Below, in pieces: positions 9,389-18,961 of a stretch of 64,000 bases of DNA. The DNA is from Aphanothece sacrum FPU1 (GTDB lineage: Bacteria > Cyanobacteriota > Cyanobacteriia > Cyanobacteriales > Microcystaceae): the NCBI RefSeq assembly GCF_003864295.1, contig NZ_BDQK01000013.1, positions 682,001-746,000 on the forward strand, in the 5' to 3' direction. A model generated the notes under the pieces. The model saw only the letters and a list, made by a program, of their open reading frames with translations, searched no databases and was not told the DNA's origin. Made by a program: the position numbers and the translations under genes. How positions within the stretch are numbered: position 1 is the stretch's first letter; the number at the start of each line of letters is the position of its first letter.

Positions 9389-10159
9389 TTAAGGCATAAT
9401 GGGAATCTGTTGTTGTCTGATATAGATTTCCGATGCCCCAGGAGTCTGCGTACGGATATACTCAGGATTGGCCGTTAAAGACGTATTAAACGGATTAGAA
9501 ATGTCAGGAGTGCGAATTCTTGGTCCGGCCGTTTGCTGTCGCAAAGCATCATGATAGATGGTTTCAAAGGTTTCCCCATCACTAGCAATTTGATTATCAA
9601 AGTAAGAACCCGAAGAAGTACGCCAACCGAAAATATTGTTCATTTGACCTGATATATCAGTACTTTCGTAAAATCGCCCTGTTTCGTTATAAAATGCTCT
9701 ATTAAACACATTGATCACGTGATCCCCTGGTTCTGTGGGAATGGCTTGAACCCCTGGTTGAGTTCTCTGATAGGCCCCTTGTCCCTGACTTTTGGCCTCT
9801 AATAAACGCCGTTCGAGTTGTTCTAGACAAGCATTTAAACCGGCCGCAAATTCATTACGACTTAAAGGGCGATCGCCTCGATAAGTCTGATCCGGATATC
9901 CGACAATACAGCCATAATTTTCTACTAAATTTTTTAACGCTTGGTAAGACCAATCAACGGGAGAAACATCTCGCAATTGTTGAATACTGTTAAGCTGATG
10001 TAAGGTTTTCTCATAATCTGGGACTTGGTTAAGTCTTGGATTCACCGTCGAAGGGGATACAGGGGAGGCTATAGGTTCGTTAGCTTGGACAGGGGTTAGA
10101 CTTGTACTCCCCACCATAACTGACCCCATCAATAAAACGGGCCACAAAAATTTAGACAT
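9389..10159 (-). CDS. secreted S-layer-homology (SLH) domain protein
   Basis: 256 residues. A signal peptide (MSKFLWPVLLMGSVMVGSTS, cleavage probably after VQA) is followed by one SLH domain at about residues 60-115 (LRDVSPVDWSYQALKNLVENYGCIVGYPDQTYRGDRPLSRNEFAAGL). The rest is a Gln/Pro-rich region without a porin barrel. In cyanobacteria a single SLH domain before a coiled coil usually starts an outer-membrane porin. Here the protein stops soon after LEQLERRLLEAKSQGQ, so it is either a short peptidoglycan-binding protein or a porin-derived short form. Probably periplasmic or cell-wall bound. Confidence 0.8.
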   Translation of the reverse strand: MSKFLWPVLLMGSVMVGSTSLTPVQANEPIASPVSPSTVNPRLNQVPDYEKTLHQLNSIQQLRDVSPVDWSYQALKNLVENYGCIVGYPDQTYRGDRPLSRNEFAAGLNACLEQLERRLLEAKSQGQGAYQRTQPGVQAIPTEPGDHVINVFNRAFYNETGRFYESTDISGQMNNIFGWRTSSGSYFDNQIASDGETFETIYHDALRQQTAGPRIRTPDISNPFNTSLTANPEYIRTQTPGASEIYIRQQQIPIMP

Positions 10160-10234
10160 GATTAGTGTTTTCCTTTCACGTTCTATCTTAGTGTATTATT
10201 ATAGTGTGATCGCCGCTACTGTGGAAGAATTAAC

Positions 10235-10486
10235 TCACGAATTTCCAGAGGACGGAGCAGGTGAACCCCGCAACATTCCTTCCGTACTCAGATCTTCGTC
10301 TATGTCATCCCAGTGAATTCCATATCCACCACCGCAAACTTCCCAATTTGAACGTTGTTCGGGTGTGGCATTCAGTAGCCTTGGGTACCAAGCTAGAGGT
10401 ACGGTAATAGTCCGCCCATCCATTAAATCAACGCTAACGGTTTCTTCCGTGAAGTAAACATTTTTAACTAATTTATGGTTATTCAT
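10235..10486 (-). CDS. DUF2442 domain protein
   Basis: 83 residues with the DUF2442 pattern: FTEETVSVDLMDGRTITVPLAWYPRLLNATPEQRSNWEVCGGGYGIHWDDIDEDL split over two blocks. In many bacteria this family is encoded beside DUF4160 and is suspected to be a TA component. No DUF4160 gene is next to it here. The 30 bases around its start codon are duplicated 575 bp away at 11043-11072. Function unknown. Confidence 0.82.
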   Translation of the reverse strand: MNNHKLVKNVYFTEETVSVDLMDGRTITVPLAWYPRLLNATPEQRSNWEVCGGGYGIHWDDIDEDLSTEGMLRGSPAPSSGNS

Positions 10487-10497
10487 TAATTGATTTA
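10468..10497. repeat. 30-bp segment duplicated at 11043-11072
   Basis: Thirty bases covering the first codons and leader of the DUF2442 gene recur exactly, in the same orientation, at 11043-11072. The second copy is not attached to a gene. The hicBA pair lies between the copies. Confidence 0.8.
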
Positions 10498-10562
10498 GAT
10501 GAGATTTTTGTTAAAATATTGTAAGTCAAGAATTAAAACCTTCATATTAGATAAAATTATTT

Positions 10563-10775
10563 ATGGATACTCCATTTACGGCAATTATTAAAAAAGATGG
10601 GGATTGGTGGATTGGATGGATCGAAGAAGTAAAAGGGGTCAACGCTCAGGAATCTACAAAAGAAGAACTTATTGAAAGTCTAAGAGAAGCCTTAAAAGAT
10701 ATTTTAGAGCTAAATCGAGAAGAAGCTCGTCAAGAAGCAGCCGAAAACTACGAGGAAATTCTAATTATTCCATGA
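10563..10775 (+). CDS. HicB-like antitoxin
   Basis: 70 residues with the HicB partial RNase-H-like fold: FTAIIKKDGDWWIGWIEEVKGVNAQ, then ESTKEELIESLREALKDILELN. There is no DNA-binding C-terminal domain, as in the short HicB class. Its stop overlaps the hicA start by 4 bp (ATGA), so the two are translationally coupled. Expected role: bind and silence HicA and perhaps autoregulate. Confidence 0.88.
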   Translation: MDTPFTAIIKKDGDWWIGWIEEVKGVNAQESTKEELIESLREALKDILELNREEARQEAAENYEEILIIP

Positions 10776-10957
10776 AGCGAAGTGATTTGATTCGATATCT
10801 TGAACAACATGGATGTGAGTTGCTTCGTGAAGGATCTCGACATTCTATCTGGTGGAAACCAGCAACAAAAGATAAAACCGCCATTCCTCGTCATAGAGAA
10901 ATAAAAGAGTTTTTAGCCAAGAAAATCTGTAAAGATCTCGATATTCCATCAGTATAA
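10772..10957 (+). CDS. hicA: HicA-family mRNA interferase toxin
   Basis: 61 residues with the HicA double-stranded-RNA-binding fold. The active His is in REGSRHSIWWKP, followed by AIPRHREIKEFLAKKICKDL. HicA cuts mRNA and tmRNA in known systems. It lies directly after, and overlaps, the antitoxin gene. Full length for the family, so probably functional. Confidence 0.9.
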   Translation: MKRSDLIRYLEQHGCELLREGSRHSIWWKPATKDKTAIPRHREIKEFLAKKICKDLDIPSV

Positions 10958-10982
10958 CCTACAAGATCTAAGTGCGGTCTTG

Positions 10983-11106
10983 CTTTACAAGTGCGGATGC
11001 AACGCGCACGAGTGTAGGGTGCGTTAATGAAATGTAACGCACCTAATTTATGGTTATTCATTAATTGATTTAATGGTGGATTACGCGCAGGCTAATCCAC
11101 CCTACA
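10983..11106. repeat. short GTAGGGTG-type palindromes and duplicated 30-mer
   Basis: The 251-bp gap after hicA holds two inverted repeats of the common cyanobacterial GTAGGGTG family. One is at 11013-11043 (GTAGGGTGCGTTA / TAACGCACC), the other at 11076-11105 (GGTGGATTA / TAATCCACC, ending CCCTAC). The copied 30-mer from the DUF2442 start (11043-11072) sits between them. Confidence 0.65.
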
Positions 11107-11208
11107 GTGCGATCTATACTTTTGATGGCAATCGATAAAATTAAACAATGATCACGGAGTTGGTTATAGTTAAAGCAGGATCGTGATAGTTAGAAATTCA
11201 GTAAACCC

Positions 11209-12078
11209 ATGACAAAACGGGCCCTCCTATTAGTTAACCGTCACTCTCGCCAAGGCCAAAGTAATTTTGCCCAAGCGGTAGATATTTTAAATGATTTGGG
11301 GTTTGAACTGATCGTTGTCCCCATTAAAGATTCTGAAGCCTTGCCCAAATTAGTACGACATCATGGCCAAAACGTTGATCTCGTCATTGTGGGGGGAGGA
11401 GACGGAACCCTCAATGCAGTTGTAGATAGTTTAGTAGAAATGAATCTCCCTCTAGGTATTTTACCTTTGGGAACGGCTAATGATTTGGCCCGAACCCTAA
11501 ACATTCCTCTTACTATTCCCCAAGCGTGTCAGGTGATCGCCAAAGGATACATCAAATACATCGATCTTGGTTGGGTTAATAATAAATACTTTTTCAATGT
11601 AGCTAGTCTAGGATTAAGTGTAGACATTACCCAAAAACTCTCAAAAGGGGCTAAAAGACGTTGGGGAATACTCGCTTATGGGTTTACTGCTTTACAAGTT
11701 ATTAGCCAAACTCGTCCTTTTCATGCCCAAATTTGCATTAATGAGGAATTAATAGAGGTTAAAACTATTCAAATTGCCGTAGGTAACGGACGCTTTTATG
11801 GGGGAGGAATGGCGATCGCCGAAGATGCTACTATTGATGATCAGCGTTTAGACATTTATAGCCTAGAAATTAAACATTGGTGGCAAATTTTCCCCCTGTT
11901 ATGGAAGTTACCTCAAGGACAACAAGGGGCCTTAACTTGGGTACGAACCTTACAAGGGGAAAAAGTGGAAATTTATACCCGCAAACGTCAAAAGATTAAC
12001 ACTGATGGGGAAATTACTGCCACAACCCCTGCTACTTTTGAAGTGATACCAAAAGCTTTAGGGGTGTTAGTTCCCTGA
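11209..12078 (+). CDS. diacylglycerol/lipid kinase family protein (YegS/DgkB type)
   Basis: 289 residues. The DAGK catalytic domain carries the nucleotide-binding GGGDGTLNAVVDSL motif near residue 62 and LPLGTANDLARTL. The C-terminal lobe has VGNGRFYGGGMAIAEDA and INTDGE, typical of this family. It is expected to phosphorylate a lipid such as diacylglycerol or a sphingoid-like base using ATP at the inner membrane face; the substrate cannot be read from sequence. It stands alone between palindromic spacers. Confidence 0.9.
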   Translation: MTKRALLLVNRHSRQGQSNFAQAVDILNDLGFELIVVPIKDSEALPKLVRHHGQNVDLVIVGGGDGTLNAVVDSLVEMNLPLGILPLGTANDLARTLNIPLTIPQACQVIAKGYIKYIDLGWVNNKYFFNVASLGLSVDITQKLSKGAKRRWGILAYGFTALQVISQTRPFHAQICINEELIEVKTIQIAVGNGRFYGGGMAIAEDATIDDQRLDIYSLEIKHWWQIFPLLWKLPQGQQGALTWVRTLQGEKVEIYTRKRQKINTDGEITATTPATFEVIPKALGVLVP

Positions 12079-12110
12079 AGTTTAACAGTTATAGCAGAAG
12101 GCAACAGTTC

Positions 12111-12182
12111 GTAGGGTGGGTTAGACGCGGCTATGATTTTGATGAAAAACTAATAAGTTTAAAGGCGCGTCGTAACCCACCA
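12111..12182. repeat. inverted repeat of the GTAGGGTGGG family
   Basis: The left arm GTAGGGTGGGTTAGACGCG pairs with the right arm CGCGTCGTAACCCACC around an AT-rich centre. It sits in the 183-bp gap between the convergent lipid kinase and tldD genes, where it could also end transcripts. Confidence 0.65.
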
Positions 12183-12261
12183 TCTTAAGTATTGTAGCTC
12201 CGACATACATTTTACACCAAGATGTCGGGTGATAACTGATAACTGTTTACTGTTAACTGGT

Positions 12262-13731
12262 TTAACGACCTCCGACGGTAATTTTATCTACTTTTAGATG
12301 AGGTTGACCGACAGTAACATAAATACTGCCACTGACGGAACCACAGAAACCTGGGGCTAGTCCTAAGTCTTGGGAACACATGGAAATTTCGGTCATAATA
12401 TCTTTAGCTGTGCCAATCAGAGTTGCGCCCTTAAGTGGTTTGGTAATTTGACCTTTTTCAATCAAATAAGCTTCAGAAACGGAAAAATTAAACTCTCCTG
12501 TTGCGCCAACACTTCCCCCTCCCATTTGCTTACAATAAATGCCTTTATCAATAGAGGCAAAAAGATCATCTAGGGAATAATTACCAGGGGCAATATAAGT
12601 GTTCCGCATCCGAGAAGCTGCCGCATAAGCATAACTTTGACGACGACCGCTACCCGTGCGAGGATGACCTGTACGCATTGATCCGGTGCGATCAGCTAAA
12701 AAGTTCTTCAGGATGCCGTTTTCAATCAATAGGGTTCGTTGAGTGGGCATTCCTTCATCATCCATATCAAGAGTACCAAAGGCTTTATCGGATCGTCCTT
12801 CATCCCAAGCGGTGAGATTTTCGTGGGCAATTTTTTCACCTTTTTTATCCATAAAGGGGGTGGTTTTATGTTCAATTTGAGTGGTTTCTAATAAGTGTCC
12901 ACAAGCTTCATGAAAGATGACTCCACCAAATTCATTAGCCATAATTACAGGATAATTACCTGATTCTACAAAGTCAGCATAGAGCATTTTTCCTGCTGAT
13001 TCTGCTACACTTTCGGCTGCAGTTTCGTAATTCCATTGTCGCAAAAAATGAGGGTCACTGGTATCGCCAAATCGTTTACCAATGGAGGAACGATAAGTAC
13101 CATCTGCACAGAATAAAGAATAACTGACAGATTGAGTTAAGCGGATATCTCTGGCAAATGTGCCATCACTAGTAGCGATTAATATTTCTTGCCAGTCTCG
13201 AAAATACATGGCGCGGCGAGATTGAGCATGAGAGGCTTTTTGTGCTAAATTATAGTTAGCTTTGAGGAGAATTTCTCCCATTTCTTCCATTGAACTACAT
13301 TGAGATAACCAGGTTTCTTTCTCTTTAGCGGTTGCGTAGTCCCGTAACATTTCTAAGTTAATTTCTGGGATGTAGGAATTAGGAGAAGGTAAGGTTAAAC
13401 CAAGAATAGATAATCCTTTTTCTAATGCTATTTTTAATCCAGTAAAACTGACATCATTGGTGCTGACATAACAGTCTGCTTTGCCTTTAAAAATTCGTAT
13501 TCCTGCCCCTGTAGAAAGACGGGGAGAAATACTGGTGATAGCATCTTCTTCTGCTAATGAACTGATATAATTAACTCGTTCGATGAAGAATTCAATTAAA
13601 TCTGCTCCTGCTGCTCTTCCTAATCCCAATAAAGTTGATAGGGGTTCTTGCCAAGTATTATCAAAGCGATCGCGGCTAGAATGATAAGTTAATTGAGGTA
13701 GTTCTTTAGATATTAACAATGTGGGTGACAT
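12262..13731 (-). CDS. tldD: TldD-family metalloprotease
   Basis: 489 residues, full length for TldD/PmbA. The zinc site is HEACGH in [17 protein letters not shown], and the C-terminal beta-domain ends [20 protein letters not shown]. TldD pairs with PmbA(TldE) to degrade or mature peptides; the partner is not in this window, which is usual in cyanobacteria. The Zn motif assigns it to TldD rather than the motif-less PmbA. Cytoplasmic, no signal peptide. Confidence 0.93.
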   Translation of the reverse strand: MSPTLLISKELPQLTYHSSRDRFDNTWQEPLSTLLGLGRAAGADLIEFFIERVNYISSLAEEDAITSISPRLSTGAGIRIFKGKADCYVSTNDVSFTGLKIALEKGLSILGLTLPSPNSYIPEINLEMLRDYATAKEKETWLSQCSSMEEMGEILLKANYNLAQKASHAQSRRAMYFRDWQEILIATSDGTFARDIRLTQSVSYSLFCADGTYRSSIGKRFGDTSDPHFLRQWNYETAAESVAESAGKMLYADFVESGNYPVIMANEFGGVIFHEACGHLLETTQIEHKTTPFMDKKGEKIAHENLTAWDEGRSDKAFGTLDMDDEGMPTQRTLLIENGILKNFLADRTGSMRTGHPRTGSGRRQSYAYAAASRMRNTYIAPGNYSLDDLFASIDKGIYCKQMGGGSVGATGEFNFSVSEAYLIEKGQITKPLKGATLIGTAKDIMTEISMCSQDLGLAPGFCGSVSGSIYVTVGQPHLKVDKITVGGR

Positions 13732-13816
13732 AGATATTTTACCTGGTTGTGCTTTGACAATACACTATTATAATTCTATTGTTTTTTTGCCATAAATATA
13801 ATTATAACAATTTTTA

Positions 13817-14011
13817 GTTCTACCGGACAAGTTATGCTAAATTATTACAAATGATAGACCTTAACTCGTTCATAGTTAAGCTATACAAAACAGGCAAGAT
13901 GCGGCGTTCCATACTTAGAATGGGTGTCCGCGCAGGCGGACTTAGTCTTTATAGGATCAGACATAAGGTCTGTCATTAATTATTAATTTAGCATAGTTTG
14001 TCCGATAGAAC
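13817..14011. repeat. palindromic MITE-like element A (195 bp)
   Basis: The terminal inverted repeats are about 26 bp (left GTTCTACCGGACAAGTTATG; right ends CATAGTTTGTCCGATAGAAC) with about three mismatches. Inside are smaller hairpins, including GTCCGCGCAGGCGGAC and CAGACATAAGGTCTG, and the word GCGGCGTTCC. A second complete copy lies at 45841-46051 and degraded reverse-oriented copies near 23.9 and 38.6 kb. There is no coding capacity, so any movement would need an outside transposase. Confidence 0.78.
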
Positions 14012-14032
14012 CCAACTTTTTAATTGTATGTA

Positions 14033-14090
14033 GGGGCATGGCATCAAAAAACCTTAAAACCCCACCAAAACCTTAAAATTGCCATGCCCC
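14033..14090. repeat. inverted repeat GGGGCATGGCA / TGCCATGCCCC
   Basis: Perfect 11-bp arms at 14033-14043 and 14080-14090, with an interior containing two CCTTAAAA(C/T) words. The rest of the 532-bp gap between tldD and the AllA-like gene holds element A and no gene I can support. Confidence 0.65.
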
Positions 14091-14263
14091 CGTAGATTGG
14101 CTAGGGATGCAGTCTTCAGAAAAAGTCATCACTTGAAATCCTTTCTTTGTAAGCGATTGATCCAGTTTTGACTTAAAAAAGTCATCACAACAGTGATTAA
14201 AAAATAGGCGTTGCATCACTACAGGATGATTTAACTTTTTCCTAATTTTTAAAGTTTCTAATT

Positions 14264-14758
14264 TTAGAGAACAATTTCAAACCTGAGATGATCTTGTTCA
14301 TTAAAATTATAAGTAAAATGATCAATAACATTGGTATCACTCAATTCTAAATTATAAAAATCAACAAAATCATGATCAAAATGAGGTCCCGCGTGCCAAG
14401 TTCCTACTTCTAATTTAATAAAACAATTTCCTGGAATTTTAAAGGCTTTTAATTGCATAATATCAGGGTAATTTTTATTCTCAGGAGGCGCAAAAGCCAT
14501 CAACCATTCTTTCCCTTCTAAAGACCCCAAACACTGAGTACATTGACCATGACGAGTGATATGATTGAATTGACGACCTCGTTTTTTTAAGTGCATAATA
14601 TAAAATCGAGGGATACCATTTGCTAAATTTAATTGAGCATCAGTCTCATCATAAATTTTACCATCTTTTGATGGAATAATTAACTGTCCATAAGGCTTAA
14701 AATTATCTGAAGTAATTTCTATCGCTGGTAACTGTTTAAGAGTAATCGTTGTACTCAT
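14264..14758 (-). CDS. ureidoglycolate lyase family (AllA-like) protein
   Basis: 164 residues from the ATG at 14758, chosen because AGGAA lies about eight bases upstream; an in-frame ATG at 14782 lacks a ribosome site. The cupin-like AllA fold is seen in SDNFKPYGQLI, HGQCTQCLGSLEGKEWLM and LEVGTWHAGPHF, the last two carrying likely metal ligands. AllA releases glyoxylate and urea from ureidoglycolate in purine breakdown. No other purine-degradation gene is nearby, so the real substrate is open. Confidence 0.82.
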   Translation of the reverse strand: MSTTITLKQLPAIEITSDNFKPYGQLIIPSKDGKIYDETDAQLNLANGIPRFYIMHLKKRGRQFNHITRHGQCTQCLGSLEGKEWLMAFAPPENKNYPDIMQLKAFKIPGNCFIKLEVGTWHAGPHFDHDFVDFYNLELSDTNVIDHFTYNFNEQDHLRFEIVL

Positions 14759-14851
14759 AACTTTAAGTTCCTGTTTTAACATCTATTAAAAATATCTGTA
14801 TCAAAAGTTTATTACCTAAGACTAGAGTAATAAAAACTCAGTTAAAAATAG

Positions 14852-15175
14852 TTAAGTATTTCCTGATATAACCAACCGACAAACTGCTACTAAAAAAACA
14901 CCAACTGCTGTAATTAATATCCCAATAAGTGTCCAAATTTGCGCCTTAGATGAGCCTTTTAATTCTTTGACATCCTCTTTAATACTTGCTACTTCTGTAT
15001 CAAGTGCTTTAATTTCTCCCTTAAGTGATTCAATAGAGACTTTAGTTTCAGTTCTAAAATCATTAACATCTTTTTGGAGAATATCAAACTTATCATCAAG
15101 TCTGTCTAATTTATTGTTAATTTGTCCTAAAATTTCTTCTAATGAATAAGTGACAGTAATTGGTGTTTGACTCAT
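14852..15175 (-). CDS. small coiled-coil protein with C-terminal membrane anchor
   Basis: 107 residues. Residues 10-75 form a charged coiled coil (LDRLDDKFDILQKDVNDF and following heptads), then one hydrophobic segment (IWTLIGILITAVGVFLVAVC). The shape resembles the many small cyanobacterial tail-anchored proteins of unknown function. No enzyme motif is seen. It is divergent from dxr, with about 136 bp between them. Confidence 0.72.
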   Translation of the reverse strand: MSQTPITVTYSLEEILGQINNKLDRLDDKFDILQKDVNDFRTETKVSIESLKGEIKALDTEVASIKEDVKELKGSSKAQIWTLIGILITAVGVFLVAVCRLVISGNT

Positions 15176-15311
15176 AAATTCAGTTCCTCTGGGGGACTAC
15201 TTTTATTATCTTTTATCTTCGCCGATACCTCACATTTTAACCCATAGACTTTCCAGATGGCCCCAATAAACGTATAGTAAGAAGTGATCCCTAATTTAAT
15301 TATGCAGCATT

Positions 15312-16508
15312 GTGAAAAAAATATCTATTCTTGGCTCTACTGGTTCTATTGGAACACAAACCCTCGATATTGTTAACCAATACCCCGAACAATTTCAAGT
15401 AGTTGGTTTAGCGACTCGTTCTAATGTAGAATTACTAGCAAAGCAAATTAAGCAGTTTCGTCCTGAAATTGTAGCTATTGGTGATGAGAATAAGTTAGGA
15501 ACCCTCAAAGAGGCGATCGCTTCTTTTGACTATTCTCCTATCCTCCTTGCAGGGGAAGAAGGGGTGATAGAAGTTGCCCGTTATGGAGATTCTCAAAGTA
15601 TTGTCACCGGAATTGTCGGATGTGCTGGATTATTACCTACCATTGCTGCTATTGAAGCAGGAAAAGATATCGCTTTAGCTAATAAAGAAACCCTCATTGC
15701 TGGAGGGCCAGTAGTGTTACCTTTAGTGGAAAAATATGGGGTTAAATTATTACCCGCAGACTCAGAACATTCGGCTATTTTTCAATGTTTACAAGGAGTT
15801 CCTGATGGGGGGTTACGACGCATTATTTTAACCGCATCTGGTGGGGCATTTCGAGATTGGTCTGTTGAACAATTAAAGTATGTTACAGTTCAAGATGCTC
15901 TCAAACATCCTAACTGGTCAATGGGACAAAAAATTACAGTAGATTCTGCTACTTTAATGAATAAGGGATTAGAAGTTATTGAGGCTCATTTTTTGTTTGG
16001 AATGGATTACAAAGATATTGATATTGTGATTCATCCTCAGAGTATTATTCACTCTTTAATTGAGTTACAAGATACCTCAGTTTTAGCACAATTAGGCTGG
16101 CCTGATATGCGTCTTCCCTTGTTATATTCCCTATCTTGGCCCGAAAGAATTTATACTGATTGGAAACCATTAGATTTAGTTAAAGCAGGTAGTTTAACTT
16201 TTAGAGAACCTGATCATGATAAATATCCTTGTATGCAGTTAGCTTATGCAGCAGGTAAGGCAGGAGGTGCCATGTCTGCGGTCTTAAATGCCGCAAATGA
16301 ACAAGCGGTAGCTTTATTTTTAGCTGAAAAAATTGCCTTTTTAGATATTCCTCGTGTCATTGAAATAACTTGCGATCGCTTTACGTCTCATAATTCTTCA
16401 ACTCCTAGTTTAGAGGATATTTTAGAAGCAGATAATTGGGCAAGAAAAATGGTTTTAATGGCAACTGAAGAATTAGGTAAAACCAGTCATTTTGTTTCTT
16501 TAAAATAA
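15312..16508 (+). CDS. dxr: 1-deoxy-D-xylulose 5-phosphate reductoisomerase
   Basis: 398 residues, full length. The NADPH-binding loop is at the N-terminus ([18 protein letters not shown]), followed by [29 protein letters not shown] and the substrate/metal region [12 protein letters not shown]. The second step of the MEP isoprenoid pathway, it supplies precursors for carotenoids, the chlorophyll phytyl tail and quinones. The start is GTG; the first codons encode the beta-strand of the Rossmann fold, so it cannot lie much later. It appears to be a single gene. Confidence 0.97.
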   Translation: MKKISILGSTGSIGTQTLDIVNQYPEQFQVVGLATRSNVELLAKQIKQFRPEIVAIGDENKLGTLKEAIASFDYSPILLAGEEGVIEVARYGDSQSIVTGIVGCAGLLPTIAAIEAGKDIALANKETLIAGGPVVLPLVEKYGVKLLPADSEHSAIFQCLQGVPDGGLRRIILTASGGAFRDWSVEQLKYVTVQDALKHPNWSMGQKITVDSATLMNKGLEVIEAHFLFGMDYKDIDIVIHPQSIIHSLIELQDTSVLAQLGWPDMRLPLLYSLSWPERIYTDWKPLDLVKAGSLTFREPDHDKYPCMQLAYAAGKAGGAMSAVLNAANEQAVALFLAEKIAFLDIPRVIEITCDRFTSHNSSTPSLEDILEADNWARKMVLMATEELGKTSHFVSLK

Positions 16509-16578
16509 CTTATATAGCAATCCTAAATCATTTGTGAGAAGTGACACGCCGCATTTTGCTTGTGATCTATTAATTCAA

Positions 16579-16606
16579 GTAGGGATCAACGGCCGTTGAC
16601 CCCTAC
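16579..16606. repeat. palindromic GGTCAACGGCCGTTGACC module
   Basis: A near-perfect 28-bp palindrome centred on CAACGGCCGTTG, flanked by GTAGGG/CCCCTAC. The same module lies inside element B near 45.9 kb, and a variant with CTGCAG at its centre is at 44121-44146. It is preceded at 16509-16575 by the ACGCCGCATTTTGCTTGT stretch seen in the other elements, so a degraded modular element fills the gap after dxr. Confidence 0.68.
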
Positions 16607-16639
16607 AGATATATTACTCTCATATCTGATTATTTTTTA

Positions 16640-16864
16640 GTGAATAATATGCCCATTAACTTAATTTTGTTAATCGCAGCTTTATTAGTTTCTTGGCTAG
16701 TATTTCGTTGGTTATTTACGGTTATTAAATCAAGTGCTACTACGGCTATTTCTATTGCTGTTATTGTGTTATTATTACAATTAGGTTTTGGCATCGGCCC
16801 TGAGAAATTATGGAATGAAATTACAAATATTCCACAAACTTTTCAACAGCTTTTTAAAAAATAA
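16640..16864 (+). CDS. small two-segment membrane protein
   Basis: 74 residues (GTG at 16640; an ATG at 16649 would give 71). Two hydrophobic segments, INLILLIAALLVSWLVFRWL and AISIAVIVLLLQLGFGI, are followed by a polar tail. The composition is typical of conserved small cyanobacterial membrane proteins. No function can be assigned. A 28-bp perfect palindrome follows it. Confidence 0.66.
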   Translation: MNNMPINLILLIAALLVSWLVFRWLFTVIKSSATTAISIAVIVLLLQLGFGIGPEKLWNEITNIPQTFQQLFKK

Positions 16865-16885
16865 TAGAATGTACACAAAAACCAT

Positions 16886-16913
16886 GTAGAGGCAATTCAT
16901 GAATTGCCTCTAC
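16886..16913. terminator. 28-bp perfect palindrome between convergent small genes
   Basis: GTAGAGGCAATTCA is followed directly by its exact reverse complement. It sits between the small membrane gene and the convergent 36-residue gene, and could stop transcription from both sides, though no clear T run follows. Its sequence belongs to the widespread GTAG..CTAC palindrome class. Confidence 0.55.
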
Positions 16914-16917
16914 TAAA

Positions 16918-17028
16918 TTAATGAGCAAAAAATCCCGTTAATAATAAGGGTAATAAAATCAAAATACTGATAATTAAAACTGCCGTTTGTGGACTAACAG
17001 GAATGGTATTTTTATCAGGTTTAGTCAT
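16918..17028 (-). CDS. 36-residue single-span membrane protein
   Basis: ATG at 17028, stop at 16918-16920. The polar N-terminus MTKPDKNTIPVSPQTA is followed by one hydrophobic helix (VLIISILILLPLLLTGFF) and AH. An AGAGAG ribosome site sits about eight bases upstream. Size and layout resemble the single-helix subunits of cyanobacterial photosystem, cytochrome or NDH complexes, but I do not recognise it as a named one. The long uninterrupted helix, sensible start and ribosome site favour a real gene. Confidence 0.6.
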   Translation of the reverse strand: MTKPDKNTIPVSPQTAVLIISILILLPLLLTGFFAH

Positions 17029-17041
17029 CGTAAATTCTCTC

Positions 17042-17419
17042 TTATCTTATTAATTGTGCTTTGAGTTTGTTCTCATCCCAATAAGCTTTTACTTGGGTAA
17101 TTTTATCTGCTTCATTTAGTTCAAAAGTGGTAATTCCTTCGGCAGTTGCTTCTCTCCCATTTTTACTAATAACCGTCATTTTCCATTTCACTGCCGCTTC
17201 ATTATTCACCACAAATAAAGATTCTTTCACTATCTCAAATTTAGCATAAAAAGTCGTGAGGATAGTAAACAATTTAATTGAGTCTTTTTCAGGGTTTAAA
17301 GGAGGTTTTCCCACGGGATCATAAATAACCGCATTATCTGCTAATGTTGCTAACCAACCATCAGGATTCATCGCGGCTAAACTATTATAATAATTGGAAA
17401 TTGTTGCTTCTATTGACAT
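17042..17419 (-). CDS. SnoaL/NTF2-like (ketosteroid isomerase fold) protein
   Basis: 125 residues from the ATG at 17419, selected for the AGGAG about eight bases upstream (an in-frame ATG at 17446 lacks one). The fold is seen in ISNYYNSLAAMNPDGWLATLADNAVIYDPVGKPP and in the closing strand ITTFELNEADKITQVKAYW. NTF2-like proteins range from isomerases to ligand carriers; the specific role is unknown. It lies downstream of asnS in the same direction with about a 50-bp gap, so it could be co-transcribed. Confidence 0.8.
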   Translation of the reverse strand: MSIEATISNYYNSLAAMNPDGWLATLADNAVIYDPVGKPPLNPEKDSIKLFTILTTFYAKFEIVKESLFVVNNEAAVKWKMTVISKNGREATAEGITTFELNEADKITQVKAYWDENKLKAQLIR

Positions 17420-17467
17420 AATTTTTTCTCCTGTAGGGCGATGCATTGCCCACCTAAAAGGTTAACA

Positions 17468-18859
17468 TTAAAATTCAGCACTTAAGGGGGTACGAGGGAA
17501 AGGAATCACATCTCGAATATTACCCATTCCTGTCATAAATTGTACCAGTCTTTCAAAGCCTAAACCAAATCCCGCATGGGGAACTGTTCCATAGCGTCGT
17601 AAGTCTAAATACCACCATAAATCATCAGAAATAATACCCATTTGTGCGATACGTCTTTCTAACACATCTAATCTTTCTTCCCGTTGAGAACCGCCGATAA
17701 TTTCCCCAATTTTTGGGGCTAAAACGTCCATAGCAGCAACGGTTTTTTGATCCTCATTGAGACGCATATAAAAGGCTTTAATCGCCGCCGGATAATTAGT
17801 CACAATTAAGGGCTTTTTAAACAGTTCTTCGGCTAAATAGCGTTCATGTTCTGACTGTAAATCTATACCCCATTCTACCGCATATTCAAACTGTTTATCA
17901 GCTTTTTCGAGTAATTTAACTGCCTCCGTATAAGTAATGCGTTCAAACTCATTATTAATAATATTATTCGCTGTTTCTAAGACTGACTTATCAATGCGTT
18001 CGTTAAAGAATTCCATATCTTCTGGACAGGTTTCTAAAACATATTTAAAGATATATTTTAAGAATTCTTCCGCTAAATCTTGATCCCCTTGAAGATCACA
18101 AAATGCCATCTCTGGTTCTACCATCCAAAACTCAGCTAAATGACGAGATGTATTAGAATTTTCTGCCCGAAATGTAGGGCCAAATGTATAAACATTTTGA
18201 AAGGCCATGGCCATAACTTCAGCTTCTAATTGACCACTTACGGTTAAATAGGCCCGTTTCCCAAAAAAGTCTTTATCAAAGTCTATTTCTTGTTGTTTAT
18301 TGCGAGGAATTTTGTTTAAATCAAAATTAGTAACGGTGAATAATTCTCCTGCCCCTTCACAATCACTGGCCGTAATAATAGGAGTATGAACCCACAAAAA
18401 ATCTCGTTCTTGAAAAAAGTTATGAATAGCAGTTGCACAAGCATTTCTGACCCGCATAACTGCCCCCATTGTATTTGTACGCGATCGCAAATGTCCAATA
18501 GTTCGTAAAAATTCAAAGGAATGACGTTTTTTCTGGAGAGGATAAGTTTCGGGGTTAGCATCTCCATAAACTTGTACAGAAGACGCTTTTAATTCAATTC
18601 TTTGCCCCTTTCCAAGAGAGGTAACTAAGATACCTGATACTTCTACAGAAGACCCAGTATTTAGGGTTTTAATGACATTATTATAGTTAGGAATATTAAC
18701 ATCAATGACTACTTGTAAATTACCCATAGAAGACCCGTCATTGACTTCCATAAAAGTAAATTCTTTTAATTGTCTTGTCGTTCTTACCCAACCTTGAATA
18801 ATAATGGTTTCATCTGGTTGACCATGACGTAAAATATCTCTAATTCGTTTAGTTTGCAT
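17468..18859 (-). CDS. asnS: asparaginyl-tRNA synthetase
   Basis: 463 residues, a class IIb synthetase. The N-terminal OB-fold anticodon domain has [20 protein letters not shown]. Motif 2 lies in [25 protein letters not shown]. Motif 3 is [27 protein letters not shown] at the C-terminus. The AsnRS-type ending and the absence of an AspRS insertion domain support asparagine specificity. It charges tRNA-Asn directly. No operon partner upstream. Confidence 0.96.
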   Translation of the reverse strand: MQTKRIRDILRHGQPDETIIIQGWVRTTRQLKEFTFMEVNDGSSMGNLQVVIDVNIPNYNNVIKTLNTGSSVEVSGILVTSLGKGQRIELKASSVQVYGDANPETYPLQKKRHSFEFLRTIGHLRSRTNTMGAVMRVRNACATAIHNFFQERDFLWVHTPIITASDCEGAGELFTVTNFDLNKIPRNKQQEIDFDKDFFGKRAYLTVSGQLEAEVMAMAFQNVYTFGPTFRAENSNTSRHLAEFWMVEPEMAFCDLQGDQDLAEEFLKYIFKYVLETCPEDMEFFNERIDKSVLETANNIINNEFERITYTEAVKLLEKADKQFEYAVEWGIDLQSEHERYLAEELFKKPLIVTNYPAAIKAFYMRLNEDQKTVAAMDVLAPKIGEIIGGSQREERLDVLERRIAQMGIISDDLWWYLDLRRYGTVPHAGFGLGFERLVQFMTGMGNIRDVIPFPRTPLSAEF

Positions 18860-18961
18860 CGTTTCTTAAAATTAGTATAAAGCCATTAGTTAGCTATTTT
18901 ATCAATTATAGCGAGAACTTGATAAAATAAAAAGATAATCATACCATTGGGAAGAAAGATA

